Origin: Corallococcus coralloides DSM 2259
Lineage (GTDB): Bacteria > Myxococcota > Myxococcia > Myxococcales > Myxococcaceae
Direction of reading: 5' to 3'
NCBI RefSeq assembly: GCF_000255295.1
Contig: NC_017030.1
Span: 930,001-994,000 of the forward strand
Length of the DNA stretch: 64,000 nucleotides
The translations under genes and the position numbers were made by a program. Every line of letters begins with the position of its first letter. The first letter of the stretch is position 1. The notes beneath the pieces are model-generated. The model did no database searches. It saw only the letters and a list, made by a program, of their open reading frames with translations, and was not told the DNA's origin. Of this stretch, positions 7,729 to 16,259 are shown one piece after another.

Positions 7729-9642
7729 ATGGGCAGCTATCTGGACTTCTACCGCCGCTCCATCGAAGCGCCGGAGGCGTTCTGGGCGGAGCAGGCCCGG
7801 CTCATCGACTGGGAGCGGCCCTTCGACGCGGTGCTGGATGCCTCCCGGCCGCCCTTCGCGCGCTGGTTCGTCGGCGGGCGCACCAACCTGTGCCACAACG
7901 CCGTGGACCGGCACCTGGCCACCCGCGCGGACCAGCCGGCGCTCGTTTTCGAGTCCACCGAGACGGACCAGCGCCGCCAGTACACCTATGCGCAGCTCCA
8001 CGCGGAGGTGAACCGGACGGCGGCCATGCTGCGCTCGCTGGGCGTGAAGCGCGGGGACCGCGTCATCGTCTACATGCCCATGGTGCCGGAGGCCGTCTTC
8101 GTGCTGCTCGCCTGCGCGCGGCTGGGCGCCATCCACTCGGTGGTGTTCGGCGGCTTCGCGGCGCACAGCCTGGCCATGCGCATCGACGACGCGAAGCCCG
8201 TCCTGCTGGTGACGGCGGACGCGGGCATGCGCGCGGGCCGGGTCGTCCCCTACAAGCCGCTGGTGGATGAGGCCCTCACGCTCGCGAAGCACCCGCCCGC
8301 GCGCGTGCTGGTGCTGGACCGGGGACTCGTTCCCAACAGCCCCGTCACGCCGGAGCGAGACGTGGACTTCGCCACGCTGGGCCGCGAGCACGAGGGCGCC
8401 CGGGTGCCGGTGGAGTGGATGGAGTCCTCGGAGCCCAGCTACATCCTCTACACGTCCGGCACCACCGGGAAGCCCAAGGGCGTGCAGCGCGACACGGGCG
8501 GCTACGCGGTGGCACTGGCCTCGTCCATGCGCCACATCTACACGGGCCAGCCCGGCGAGGTGATGTTTACCGCCTCCGATATCGGCTGGGTGGTGGGGCA
8601 CTCGTACATCGTCTATGGCCCGCTGCTGAACGGCATGACGACGGTGCTCTACGAAGGCCTGCCCATCCGGCCGGATGCCGCCGTCTGGTGGCGGCTCATC
8701 GAGCAGTACCGGGTGAGCGTGATGTTCACGTCGCCCACCGCCATCCGCATCCTGAAGAAGCAGGACGCGGCGTTCCTGAAGCGCCACGACACGTCCAGCC
8801 TGCGCTACCTGTTCCTCGCGGGCGAGCCGCTGGATGCGCCCACGCACGCGTGGATTTCAGACGCGCTGCCATCCACGCAGGTGCTGGACAACTACTGGCA
8901 GACGGAGACGGGCTGGCCCATCCTGGGGCCCGTGCCCGGGGTGGAGCCGCGCAAGCGCAAGCTGGGCTCACCGGGCGCGGCCATCTACGGCTACCGCGTG
9001 AAGCTGGTGGACGGGCTGAGCGGCGAAGAGGTGACGGCGGCGAATCAGAAGGGCGTGCTGGTGATTCAACCGCCGCTGCCGCCGGGCTGTCTGTCCACGG
9101 TGTGGGGTGACGACGCGCGCTTCGTCTCCACGTACTTCTCGAGCTTCGACACGCCCCTCTACAACACCTTCGACTGGGCCACGCGCGACGCGGACGGGGA
9201 CTACTTCATCCTGGGCCGCACGGACGACGTCATCAACGTGGCGGGCCACCGCCTGGGCACGCGTGAGATTGAAGAGGCCATCAGCGGACACCCGGCCATC
9301 GCGGAGGTGGCGGTGGTGGGCGTGAAGGACGAGCTCAAGGGCCAGGTGGTGATGGCCTTCGCCGTGCCCAAGGACCCCGCGCGCCTGCAGCGCGAAGAGG
9401 ACCGGGACGCCCTCTCGCGCGAGGTGATGGACACGGTGGGCCGGACGCTGGGCGCCGTGGCCCGCCCCGCGGCGGTGTACGTGGTGGCGAACCTGCCCAA
9501 GACGCGCTCCGGGAAGCTGCTCCGCCGCAGCATCCAGGCCGTGGCGGAGGACCGCGAGCCGGGCGACCTCACCACCATCGAGGATCCGGGCGCTCTGGAG
9601 GGCATCCAGGCCGCGCTCAAGGCGCGGCCCCCGAAGGCTTGA
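7729..9642 (+). CDS. prpE: Propionyl-CoA synthetase
   Basis: 637 aa from the ATG at 7729, which follows CAGGAG. It activates propionate to propionyl-CoA through a propionyl-adenylate, feeding methylcitrate or methylmalonyl routes. The N-terminal YLDFYRRSIEAPEAFWAEQA is the ACS_N domain. Adenylation motifs follow: YTSGTTGKPKG (~240-250), the NYWQTETGWP acid-base region (~387), the hinge/ADP motif DYFILGRTDDVINVAGHRL (~490), and the catalytic-lysine tail PKTRSGKLLRR (~593). The sub-family call (PrpE rather than Acs) rests on SVVFGGFAAHSLAMRIDDAKP and the overall N-terminus. It is a single-gene unit ended by a convergent hairpin. Confidence 0.92.
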   Translation: MGSYLDFYRRSIEAPEAFWAEQARLIDWERPFDAVLDASRPPFARWFVGGRTNLCHNAVDRHLATRADQPALVFESTETDQRRQYTYAQLHAEVNRTAAMLRSLGVKRGDRVIVYMPMVPEAVFVLLACARLGAIHSVVFGGFAAHSLAMRIDDAKPVLLVTADAGMRAGRVVPYKPLVDEALTLAKHPPARVLVLDRGLVPNSPVTPERDVDFATLGREHEGARVPVEWMESSEPSYILYTSGTTGKPKGVQRDTGGYAVALASSMRHIYTGQPGEVMFTASDIGWVVGHSYIVYGPLLNGMTTVLYEGLPIRPDAAVWWRLIEQYRVSVMFTSPTAIRILKKQDAAFLKRHDTSSLRYLFLAGEPLDAPTHAWISDALPSTQVLDNYWQTETGWPILGPVPGVEPRKRKLGSPGAAIYGYRVKLVDGLSGEEVTAANQKGVLVIQPPLPPGCLSTVWGDDARFVSTYFSSFDTPLYNTFDWATRDADGDYFILGRTDDVINVAGHRLGTREIEEAISGHPAIAEVAVVGVKDELKGQVVMAFAVPKDPARLQREEDRDALSREVMDTVGRTLGAVARPAAVYVVANLPKTRSGKLLRRSIQAVAEDREPGDLTTIEDPGALEGIQAALKARPPKA

Positions 9643-9657
9643 AGCGGAAGGAAAAGC

Positions 9658-9693
9658 CCGGCGCGGCCCCCAGGGCCGTGGAGGCCGCGCCGG
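9658..9693. terminator. Bidirectional terminator hairpin
   Basis: A perfect 11-bp inverted repeat (CCGGCGCGGCC at 9658-9668 and GGCCGCGCCGG at 9683-9693) encloses a 14-nt loop between the convergent stops of prpE (9642) and the M4 peptidase gene (9701). There is no T-run, so this would be a very stable GC-rich hairpin rather than a classic intrinsic terminator. Its position between converging genes supports a shared transcription-stop role. Confidence 0.6.
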
Positions 9694-9700
9694 CATGCAA

Positions 9701-11494
9701 CTACTGCCCGGAGCTCACCGTGAAGGTGGCGCCGGAGAAGGCGCTGTAGCCGCGGATGAGCACGTAGTACGTGCCGGACTGCGCGCCGTTGATGGTGCAG
9801 GTCTCGTCGTTGCTGGCGCCCGCGGAGCGGCAGTCGTAGCTGGTGGTCGTGGGCGCGCTGCCGAACTTCACGTAGAGGTCCGCGTCACCCGTGCCGCCCG
9901 CCAGCGCGAAGCGCATCGCGGTGGCGCCGGACGGCTTCACGTAGCTCAGGTTCGTGTTGCTGTTGCGGGCTCCGGACACGTTGGTCAGCGTGGTGACGGT
10001 CGTCCACACCGGCGGCGCGGCCACGCCCACGGCGCTCCAGGCCTCGTTGACGGACGTGACGGCGCTGGCGCCGTACAGGTCTGCGGCCGCCTGCGCGGTG
10101 GCGCCGCGCGCGTCGGCGAAGGTGCTGCCCGGCGTCAGGTAGACAGTGTTCGCGCGGTAGAAGATGGCCGCGCCCTTCATGATGCTGGCGTAGGCGTTGG
10201 CGTCGAGCGCGGGCACCACGTTGCTCGTCTTGCCGCGCGGGTGCGTGCCGCCGCTGACCATCAGGTGGAACGCCAGGTTCGCGATGCCGGAGTTCCAGTG
10301 CACGCCGCCGCTGTCCGACGTGCCGGTGTAGCGCGTGGGGTAGTAGTCGTAATCCCCCGCGATGGCCGGGTCGTTCATGTAGCGGAGCGCGTCGCCCGGG
10401 GTGGCCGGCGTCCAGCACTCCTCGCCAATCTTCCAGGTGTTGGCGGTGACGGCGCCGTCCCGGTACGCCTCGATGGCGGCGCCGAAGACGTCGGACATGG
10501 CCTCGTTCAGCGCGCCGGACTCGTTGGCGTAGATGAGCTCCGAGGACGTGTCCGTGACGGCGTGGGTCAGCTCGTGGCCCACGACGTCCAGCACCGTGAG
10601 CGCGCTGGACTGCGAGCCGTCACCGTCGCCGTAGACCATCTGCGTCCCGTTCCAGAACGCGTTCACGTAGTTCTTGCTGTAGTGGACGCTGGAGGTGAGC
10701 GCGGTGCCCAGCCCGTCGTAGCTGTCCCGGCCGAACACGTTGGCGTAGAAGTCGTACGTGAAGCCCGCGTTGTCGTGGGCCTGGTCCAGCACCGCGTCGC
10801 CAGAGGCGCCCTGGCCCTCGCTGCGCACCAGCGTCCCGGGCAGCGTGGTGCGGTTCTTCGCCGTGTAGGTCTTCCGGTTGCGGCTCGTCTGCAGGTTGTC
10901 GAAGCCCCAGACGGAGTCACCAGTGCGCGCGTCGATGAAGACGTTGGGCATGGAGGGCAGGCCGTCCACGTCCACCGTCTCCAACTGCACGCGCCACGTC
11001 AGGCGGGTGTCCTTGCTGTCGGCGAGGATCTGCAGGTCCGCGCGGGGCGCGCCCGTGATGACACTGCCCGCGGCCTCCAGCCCGGACACGGCGCGCTGGA
11101 TGGCCTCCTGGGCCCGCAGCCGGGGCGTGGTGTCCACCTTGAGGTCGCGCACGAGCTTGTCCGTCACGCCCGCGACCGCGCCGTTCGCGTCCAGGTGGAC
11201 GATGGCCGCCGCGCCAAAGACAGGCACGCCCTGGAACGTCTGCGTGAGGCGCTCATGCGCCTGGCCGCGCCCGTCCACGTGGAAGCGCCGCGAGGTCAGC
11301 TCGCCTGCTCCCTTGAGGAAGCCGGGGCGCTGCGCCTGGAGCTGGCGGAGGCCGTCGCCACGCACGGGCTTCGCGGCCAGCGCGCTGGTCTGCTGCGCGT
11401 CCGTCTGGGAAGTGTTTTCAGCGGTGTCGGTGGGACCACAGGCGCTTCCCAGCAGCAGGAAGGACGCGAGCGAGGCGTAGTGACGGATGCGCAT
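9701..11494 (-). CDS. Secreted M4 (thermolysin-like) metalloprotease with PPC domain
   Basis: 597 aa; ATG preceded by CCGGAG. The N-terminus is a lipoprotein-type signal ending LLLGSACG. An FTP/PepSY propeptide (~50-190) precedes the catalytic domain. Zinc ligands are His307 and His311 in HELTH and the Glu in GALNEAMSDVFG; the later GGVHWNSGIANLAFHLM supplies the M4 active-site His. The C-terminal ~110 residues form a bacterial pre-peptidase C-terminal (PPC) beta-sandwich (ATAMRFALAGGTGDADLYVKFG onwards), commonly removed or used for substrate binding. It degrades extracellular protein, in keeping with a predatory lifestyle. The lipobox on a precursor with a propeptide suggests cell-surface display before processing. 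Confidence 0.95.
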   Translation of the reverse strand: MRIRHYASLASFLLLGSACGPTDTAENTSQTDAQQTSALAAKPVRGDGLRQLQAQRPGFLKGAGELTSRRFHVDGRGQAHERLTQTFQGVPVFGAAAIVHLDANGAVAGVTDKLVRDLKVDTTPRLRAQEAIQRAVSGLEAAGSVITGAPRADLQILADSKDTRLTWRVQLETVDVDGLPSMPNVFIDARTGDSVWGFDNLQTSRNRKTYTAKNRTTLPGTLVRSEGQGASGDAVLDQAHDNAGFTYDFYANVFGRDSYDGLGTALTSSVHYSKNYVNAFWNGTQMVYGDGDGSQSSALTVLDVVGHELTHAVTDTSSELIYANESGALNEAMSDVFGAAIEAYRDGAVTANTWKIGEECWTPATPGDALRYMNDPAIAGDYDYYPTRYTGTSDSGGVHWNSGIANLAFHLMVSGGTHPRGKTSNVVPALDANAYASIMKGAAIFYRANTVYLTPGSTFADARGATAQAAADLYGASAVTSVNEAWSAVGVAAPPVWTTVTTLTNVSGARNSNTNLSYVKPSGATAMRFALAGGTGDADLYVKFGSAPTTTSYDCRSAGASNDETCTINGAQSGTYYVLIRGYSAFSGATFTVSSGQ

Positions 11495-11708
11495 GGGGGA
11501 CTCCGGTTCGCGCGAGGGGCGCTTTCCAGGGGGTGTGCTTTCACCCGGAAAAGAAATTTCCTGGGCAATTCAGGAGACTCGGGGACTCGTGAAACGGCCA
11601 CGGCCGTGACCTGGAGGACCTGTTCAATGCACGGGATGTCTGGGGAAGACGCGCAACTGGCGCATGTTGCTTCCGGGACCCGTCCGGAAACCCCGCAGGG
11701 GGAAATGC

Positions 11709-13190
11709 ATGTCATTGTCCGTCAGGGGCCTTGCCGTCCTCGCGGTGCTCGCCTTCGTGGCGCCCGCGTGCAACGACTCATCCGGCGCCGCCGTGGATGT
11801 CTTCACCTCGCTCCAGTTGGAGACGCCGGATGAGAGCGTGGCCTCCGTCCGGCTCACCGTCTCCGCTCCGGGCCTGGCGGCGCGGACCGTCACGCTGACG
11901 CAAGCGGGGGGGCCGTCTGGCGTGCTCACCGTGAAGCTGCCCATCCACAACGAGAAGCCCCTGTCGGAGGTCCTCTTCAACATGTGGCCGTACGTGCGCT
12001 CCGCGCAGTCCACTCCGGAGGCGAGCGTGGGCGAAGGGGCGGCGCTGGCGGTGACGTCCGTGGACCCGGAGGGCGAAACGCTGACGTATGCCTGGAAGGC
12101 CGGCTGCGTGGGCGTGTTCGAGGACATCGCGGCGGCCACGACGCGCTTCACGCCCACGGCGCAGCCACCGGTGGTGGGCTGCAAGCCCTGCGACCTCACC
12201 GTCACGGTCACCGACCCGCATGGCGGCCGGGCGCAGGAGACGGTGTCGACGTGCGTGAAGCCCGGGCCCGCGCTGCCGGTGCTCGCGGAGGGGAACGGCC
12301 ACTTCCTGGTCATCCGCCCGGGCGGCACCGTCTGGGCGTGGGGCAACAACGTCCTGGGGCAGCTGGGGACAGGCTCCACCGCCACCTCCGAGCCCGCCCC
12401 CGCGCAGGTGCCGGGGCTCACCGACATCGTCGCCGTGTCCGCCGGCAGCGGGTACTCGCTGGCGCTGCGCGCGGACGGCACGCTCTTCGGCTGGGGCGAC
12501 AACACCTCCGGCCAGCTGGCGAACGAAGACCTCGCGACGATTCGCCGCACACCCGTCGTGGTGGAGGGCCTTCCCCGCATCGCGGCCATCGCCACCATGA
12601 ACGTCTATTCCCTGGTGCTGGGCGTGGATGGCACGGTCTGGAGCTGGGGCAATGGCAGGGCCGTCCCTTCACGCGTGGACGTTCCGCCCGGCATCTCCGC
12701 GGTCGCCGCCGAGTACACGCATGGCGTAGCCCTGCACGAGACGGGGACGGTCTTCACCTGGTACACCGGCCTCAGCGCAGGGGCCACGGCTCCCACGCGC
12801 ATCGACTCCCTCTCCGACGTCGTCGCCATCGCCTCCGGGATGGGCTCGAGCCTGGCGCTGGGCGCGGATGGAACGGTCTACACCTGGGGAGGGGGTGTCG
12901 AGCCGGGCTCCCGCTCGTTGCCCCAACGCGTTCCCGGGCTGTCGCGCGTGGCGGCCATCGGCGGTGGGGGCTCGTTCAATAGCCTGTCCACGGCCCTGCT
13001 TGACGATGGGAGCCTCTACACCTGGTTCTTCTATTTCCCGAACCCCCAGCGCGTGGCCTCCCTGCCCGCGATGAGCCGCCTGGGCCAGAGCGGTTGTATC
13101 GCGCAGCGTGCGGACGGGGCCGTCTTCTCCTGGTGCACCGCGACCGGGGACGCCGTCCAGGTGCTCTCCGGCTCCCCGGCCGGGCCGTAG
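11709..13190 (+). CDS. RCC1-repeat lipoprotein
   Basis: 493 aa from the ATG at 11709 (CGCAGGGGG upstream). The signal sequence ends AFVAPAC, a slightly atypical lipobox. Residues ~25-190 look like an Ig/REJ-like beta domain (SVDPEGETLTYAWKAGC; LTVTVTDPHGG). From ~200 to the end there are about six or seven RCC1 blades: GGTVWAWGNNVLGQLGTG, ADGTLFGWGDNTSGQLANE, VDGTVWSWGNG, ETGTVFTWY, ADGTVYTWGGG, DDGSLYTWFF and a final DGAVFSW. RCC1 propellers mediate protein binding; in myxobacteria many such lipoproteins occur with unknown partners. The function is probably surface binding rather than nucleotide exchange. Confidence 0.88.
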   Translation: MSLSVRGLAVLAVLAFVAPACNDSSGAAVDVFTSLQLETPDESVASVRLTVSAPGLAARTVTLTQAGGPSGVLTVKLPIHNEKPLSEVLFNMWPYVRSAQSTPEASVGEGAALAVTSVDPEGETLTYAWKAGCVGVFEDIAAATTRFTPTAQPPVVGCKPCDLTVTVTDPHGGRAQETVSTCVKPGPALPVLAEGNGHFLVIRPGGTVWAWGNNVLGQLGTGSTATSEPAPAQVPGLTDIVAVSAGSGYSLALRADGTLFGWGDNTSGQLANEDLATIRRTPVVVEGLPRIAAIATMNVYSLVLGVDGTVWSWGNGRAVPSRVDVPPGISAVAAEYTHGVALHETGTVFTWYTGLSAGATAPTRIDSLSDVVAIASGMGSSLALGADGTVYTWGGGVEPGSRSLPQRVPGLSRVAAIGGGGSFNSLSTALLDDGSLYTWFFYFPNPQRVASLPAMSRLGQSGCIAQRADGAVFSWCTATGDAVQVLSGSPAGP

Positions 13191-13200
13191 CCGGGGCCCT

Positions 13201-13839
13201 TCAGCTCCGGCGCCTGGGCTCGCGCTTCGCGCCGGGGGCCGCCGGATCCTTGGGCAGGTGTCTCAAGCCCATCCACCCGAGCGCCGCGACATGGCGGGCC
13301 ACGTTCTCCGTGGAGAAGGCCTTGCCCTCCGCGGCCCACCAGTGGCCCACCTGCGTCACCATGCCCACCAGCGCGTTGGCGTAGATGGGCGCCACCTTGG
13401 GCGGGTAGCCGGCGCGCTCGAACTCGCTGCGGAAGACGTCGCTCACGCGCTGGGCCAGGTCGTCGATGACGCGCGTCAGTCCGCGCCGCGCCGCCGCCGT
13501 GGGCGAGTCCCGCGTGAGCACCGCGAAGCCCGCCGGCTCCTCCTTCACGTAGGCCATGAACGCCAGCACCGCGTCCTCGAAGCGCTGCCGGGGCGTGCCC
13601 TGGGCGATGCTCGTGGACACGCGCGCCACCAGGTCCTCCAGCTCCCGGTCCACGATGGCCGCGTACAGCCCCTCCTTCGCGCCGAAGTGCTCGTAGACGA
13701 TGGGCTTGGACACGCCCGCCTGCTGGGCGACCTCCTCAATCGAGGTCGCCTCGTAGCCCTTCGAGGCGAAGACCGACCGGCCGATCTCCATCAGTTGGAT
13801 CCGGCGTTCCGCGCCCGTGAGCCGCTGTTTCTTCTTCAA
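13201..13839 (-). CDS. TetR/AcrR family regulator
   Basis: 212 aa with a TTG start at 13839, preferred because GAGG lies six bases upstream and it begins right at the basic LKKKQRLTG leader; upstream codons are Pro-rich and non-homologous. The HTH is textbook: RRIQLMEIGRSVFASKGYEATSIEEVAQQAGVSKPIVYEHFG. The C-terminal ligand domain includes LARVSTSIAQ and ALVGMVTQVGHWWAAEG. It is divergent from the hemolysin III gene. The 13840-13988 spacer carries several TACC/GGTA elements (around 13851, 13869, 13884), which may be operator half-sites. It probably represses itself and perhaps the neighbour. Confidence 0.88.
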   Translation of the reverse strand: MKKKQRLTGAERRIQLMEIGRSVFASKGYEATSIEEVAQQAGVSKPIVYEHFGAKEGLYAAIVDRELEDLVARVSTSIAQGTPRQRFEDAVLAFMAYVKEEPAGFAVLTRDSPTAAARRGLTRVIDDLAQRVSDVFRSEFERAGYPPKVAPIYANALVGMVTQVGHWWAAEGKAFSTENVARHVAALGWMGLRHLPKDPAAPGAKREPRRRS

Positions 13840-13988
13840 GTTGACCTCGAACCTACCCGTCAGTAACTTACCGGACCGAAACCTACCATCCCGTAGGGAA
13901 GGCGTGGAGTCGCCACCGTCATGAAATGCTTCGTTCCGAAGGGTGTCGAGTCCGCCATGGGGCGCGCGTGAGCGCGGTGGTGCCGGGC

Positions 13989-14624
13989 ATGGAGAAGCCG
14001 AAGCTGCGGGGCGTGCTGCACCAGTGGGCGGCGGCGTTCGCGGTGGGGGCGGGGGTGGTGCTGGTGGCGATGGCACCCACGCAGCGCACGGCGGTGGCGT
14101 CCGCGCTGTACGCGCTGAGCCTGGTGGGGCTGTTCACCATCAGCGCGACGTACCACCGGGTGAACTGGTCGCCGAAGGCCCGCGCGTGGATGCGCCGGGC
14201 GGACCACGCGGCCATCTTCCTGCTCATCGCGGGGACGTACACGCCGGTCATCCTGCTGGGGCTGCCTCCCGAGGTGGGCAACCCGCTGATGGCGTGGCTC
14301 TACGCGGGGGCGCTGCTGGGCATCCTCCAGTCGCTGTTCTGGGTGGGCGCGCCCAAGTGGGTGACGGCGGTGCTGGCCATCGCGGTGGGGTGGACGATGA
14401 TGCCGTACTTCGGCGACGTCTTCCGCGCGGTGGGGCCTTCCGCCATCGCGCTCATCATCGCCGGAGGGCTGGCGTACACGTTGGGAGCGCTCGCGTATGC
14501 CTTCAAGCGGCCCAACCCCCGGCCCGGCGTCTTCGGCTATCACGAGGTGTTCCACGCGATGACGCTGGTGGGCGCGGGGCTGCACTTCGTGCTGGTGCTG
14601 CGCCTGGTGCGCGCGGCGGGGTAG
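13989..14624 (+). CDS. Hemolysin III family (TrhA/PAQR-type) membrane protein
   Basis: 211 aa from the ATG at 13989; an in-frame GTG at 13968 is equally possible and neither has a good ribosome site. Seven predicted transmembrane helices carry the PAQR signature: RGVLHQWAAAFAVGAG, the first His motif SATYHRVNWSP, RRADHAAIFLLIAGTYTP, and the C-terminal GYHEVFHAMTLVGAGLHF. The SxxxH, DH and HxxxH set forms the zinc site of this superfamily. Bacterial members affect membrane energetics or lipids; real hemolytic action is doubtful. Divergent from the TetR gene. Confidence 0.88.
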   Translation: MEKPKLRGVLHQWAAAFAVGAGVVLVAMAPTQRTAVASALYALSLVGLFTISATYHRVNWSPKARAWMRRADHAAIFLLIAGTYTPVILLGLPPEVGNPLMAWLYAGALLGILQSLFWVGAPKWVTAVLAIAVGWTMMPYFGDVFRAVGPSAIALIIAGGLAYTLGALAYAFKRPNPRPGVFGYHEVFHAMTLVGAGLHFVLVLRLVRAAG

Positions 14625-14637
14625 GGCGCCGCTCTTC

Positions 14638-15030
14638 TCAGCGCCCCGCGACGGCGAGCCGGCGCTTCGAGGCCGTCGTCTCCGGGGCCTGCTTCGGAGC
14701 CTTGCGGCCCAGGTAGGTCTCTCCCCAGGACTTGAGCGCGGCAATCACGCCTCGCAGCGTCTGGCCCTGTGGCGTGAGGCTGTATTCGACGCGCGGAGGC
14801 ACCTCCGCGTACACCTGCCGGTGCACGAGCCCGCTCTCCTCCAGCTCGCGCAGGTGCTGCGTCAGCATCCGCTGGGTGACGTCCGGGATGCGCTTGCGCA
14901 GCTCGCCGAAGCGCAGCGTGCCTTCGAGCAGGTGGTAGAGGATGAGCCCCTTCCACTTGCCGCCAATCACATCCAGCGTCGCGGACACCGGACAACCGGC
15001 GGAGCAGTCATAGGTCTTGTGCCGGGCCAT
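14638..15030 (-). CDS. HxlR family transcriptional regulator
   Basis: 130 aa from the ATG at 15030, with AAAGGG just upstream. It begins with [29 protein letters not shown], the hallmark of HxlR; the first cysteines are often redox-sensing in this family. The winged helix continues as [28 protein letters not shown] and ends in [12 protein letters not shown]. It is divergent from an MDR oxidoreductase, an arrangement seen for HxlR-type sensors of electrophiles or disulfide stress that control a quinone reductase. The C-terminal [15 protein letters not shown] tail is unstructured. Confidence 0.92.
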   Translation of the reverse strand: MARHKTYDCSAGCPVSATLDVIGGKWKGLILYHLLEGTLRFGELRKRIPDVTQRMLTQHLRELEESGLVHRQVYAEVPPRVEYSLTPQGQTLRGVIAALKSWGETYLGRKAPKQAPETTASKRRLAVAGR

Positions 15031-15043
15031 GGTTCCCTTTTCG

Positions 15044-15068
15044 TGCGTATGGGCGGAAATCCTGCGTA
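15044..15068. promoter_or_regulatory. Candidate HxlR operator in the divergent promoter region
   Basis: The 87-base gap between the HxlR and MDR genes holds two TGCGTA repeats at 15044-15049 and 15063-15068, spaced 19 bases (about two helical turns), the second continuing as TGCGTACTTGT. Repeated half-sites two turns apart in a divergent promoter are compatible with a dimeric winged-helix regulator. No clear promoter was identified. Confidence 0.35.
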
Positions 15069-15117
15069 CTTGTCCGTTCCAACCTTCGGGACGATGTTGC
15101 ACGCAAAGGAGCCCCCC

Positions 15118-16137
15118 ATGCGAGCCGTCGCCCTCACGAAGTACCTCCCCAGTGATCATCCCGAAGCCTTCGTCGACGTGGAGCTACCGGACCCCACGCC
15201 CGGCCCCGGAGACCTGCTGGTGCGCGTACGCGCCGTGTCCGTGAACCCGGTGGACGTGAAGGTCCGCGCACCCAAGGACAAGGTGGAGTCCTCGCCGCGT
15301 GTGCTCGGCTGGGATGCGGCCGGCGTGGTGGAGGCGGTGGGGAAGGACGTGAAGCGCTTCCGCCCCGGTGACGAGGTCTTCTACGCGGGCTCCATCGCGA
15401 AGCCCGGCACGGACTCCGAGCTGCACGTCGTGGACGCGCGCATCGTCGGCCGCAAGCCGAAGGGGCTGACGTTCGCCCAGGCGGCCGCGATGCCGCTCAC
15501 CTCCATCACCGCGTGGGAGTTGCTGTTCGAGCGCCTGGGCGTGCCCCAACAGAAGACAGGCACATCCAAGGACGCGCTGCTCGTGGTGGGCGGCGCGGGC
15601 GGCGTGGGCTCCATGGCCATCCAGATCGCCAGCAAGCTGACGGACCTCACGGTCATCGCCACGGCGTCGCGGCCGGAGACGGTGGAGTGGTGCAAGTCGT
15701 TGGGCGCGCACCACGTGGTGGACCACCGCCAGCCCCTGGCCGAGCAGGTGAAGGCGCTGGTGCCGGGCGGCGTGCGCTACGTGATGGCGCTCACCGCGAC
15801 GGAGCAGCACTTCGCGCAGCTGGTGGAGCTGATGGCGCCCTTCGGGCACCTGGGCATCATCGACGACCCGCAGACGCCGCTCGACGTGAACGCGATGAAG
15901 CGCAAGAGCCTGGCGCTCCACTGGGAGCTGATGTTCACCCGCGCGCTCTACGACGCGGATCCGCTCTCCCAGCAGCGGCTGCTCGACACGGTGGCGGACC
16001 TGGTGGAGGCGGGGACGCTGCGGACCACGATGACCCAGGACTTCGGTCCGCTCACCGCCGCGAACCTCCGGCGCGCGCACGCGGCGGTGGAGACGGGCCG
16101 CACGCTGGGCAAGATTGTCCTGAGCGGCTTCCCCTGA
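15118..16137 (+). CDS. Zinc-binding-dehydrogenase-family (quinone reductase-like) MDR protein
   Basis: 339 aa, ATG with an AAAGGAG site. GroES-like N-terminal domain ([31 protein letters not shown]) and a Rossmann domain with [15 protein letters not shown]. The catalytic-zinc cysteine/histidine set of true alcohol dehydrogenases is absent, as in the zinc-less quinone-oxidoreductase branch. It most likely reduces quinones or enones with NADPH. It is divergent from the HxlR gene, which suggests induction by electrophilic or oxidative stress. The C-terminal [10 protein letters not shown]-type segment ([16 protein letters not shown]) is typical of this ZADH sub-family. Confidence 0.9.
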   Translation: MRAVALTKYLPSDHPEAFVDVELPDPTPGPGDLLVRVRAVSVNPVDVKVRAPKDKVESSPRVLGWDAAGVVEAVGKDVKRFRPGDEVFYAGSIAKPGTDSELHVVDARIVGRKPKGLTFAQAAAMPLTSITAWELLFERLGVPQQKTGTSKDALLVVGGAGGVGSMAIQIASKLTDLTVIATASRPETVEWCKSLGAHHVVDHRQPLAEQVKALVPGGVRYVMALTATEQHFAQLVELMAPFGHLGIIDDPQTPLDVNAMKRKSLALHWELMFTRALYDADPLSQQRLLDTVADLVEAGTLRTTMTQDFGPLTAANLRRAHAAVETGRTLGKIVLSGFP

Positions 16138-16157
16138 GCGCTCCCCGCCCGCACCGG

Positions 16158-16186
16158 GCAGCCGGCCTTGCTTGGGGCCCGGCTGC
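16158..16186 (+). terminator. Weak hairpin after the MDR gene
   Basis: GCAGCCGG (16158-16165) and CCGGCTGC (16179-16186) form an 8-bp stem with a 13-nt loop, 21 bases after the MDR stop. No T-run follows, so termination is only a possibility. Confidence 0.35.
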
Positions 16187-16259
16187 ACGGCCGGTCGCAA
16201 GCCAGCGGGACGGTGCACATCTTCGCTCGGGGTGAAGGGACCCAGGCGAGAGGTGGCGC

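Noticed and set aside
9695-11833. 700-codon plus-strand frame opposite the M4 protease
   Set aside because: Shadow frame with no domain; the minus strand carries the full metallopeptidase.
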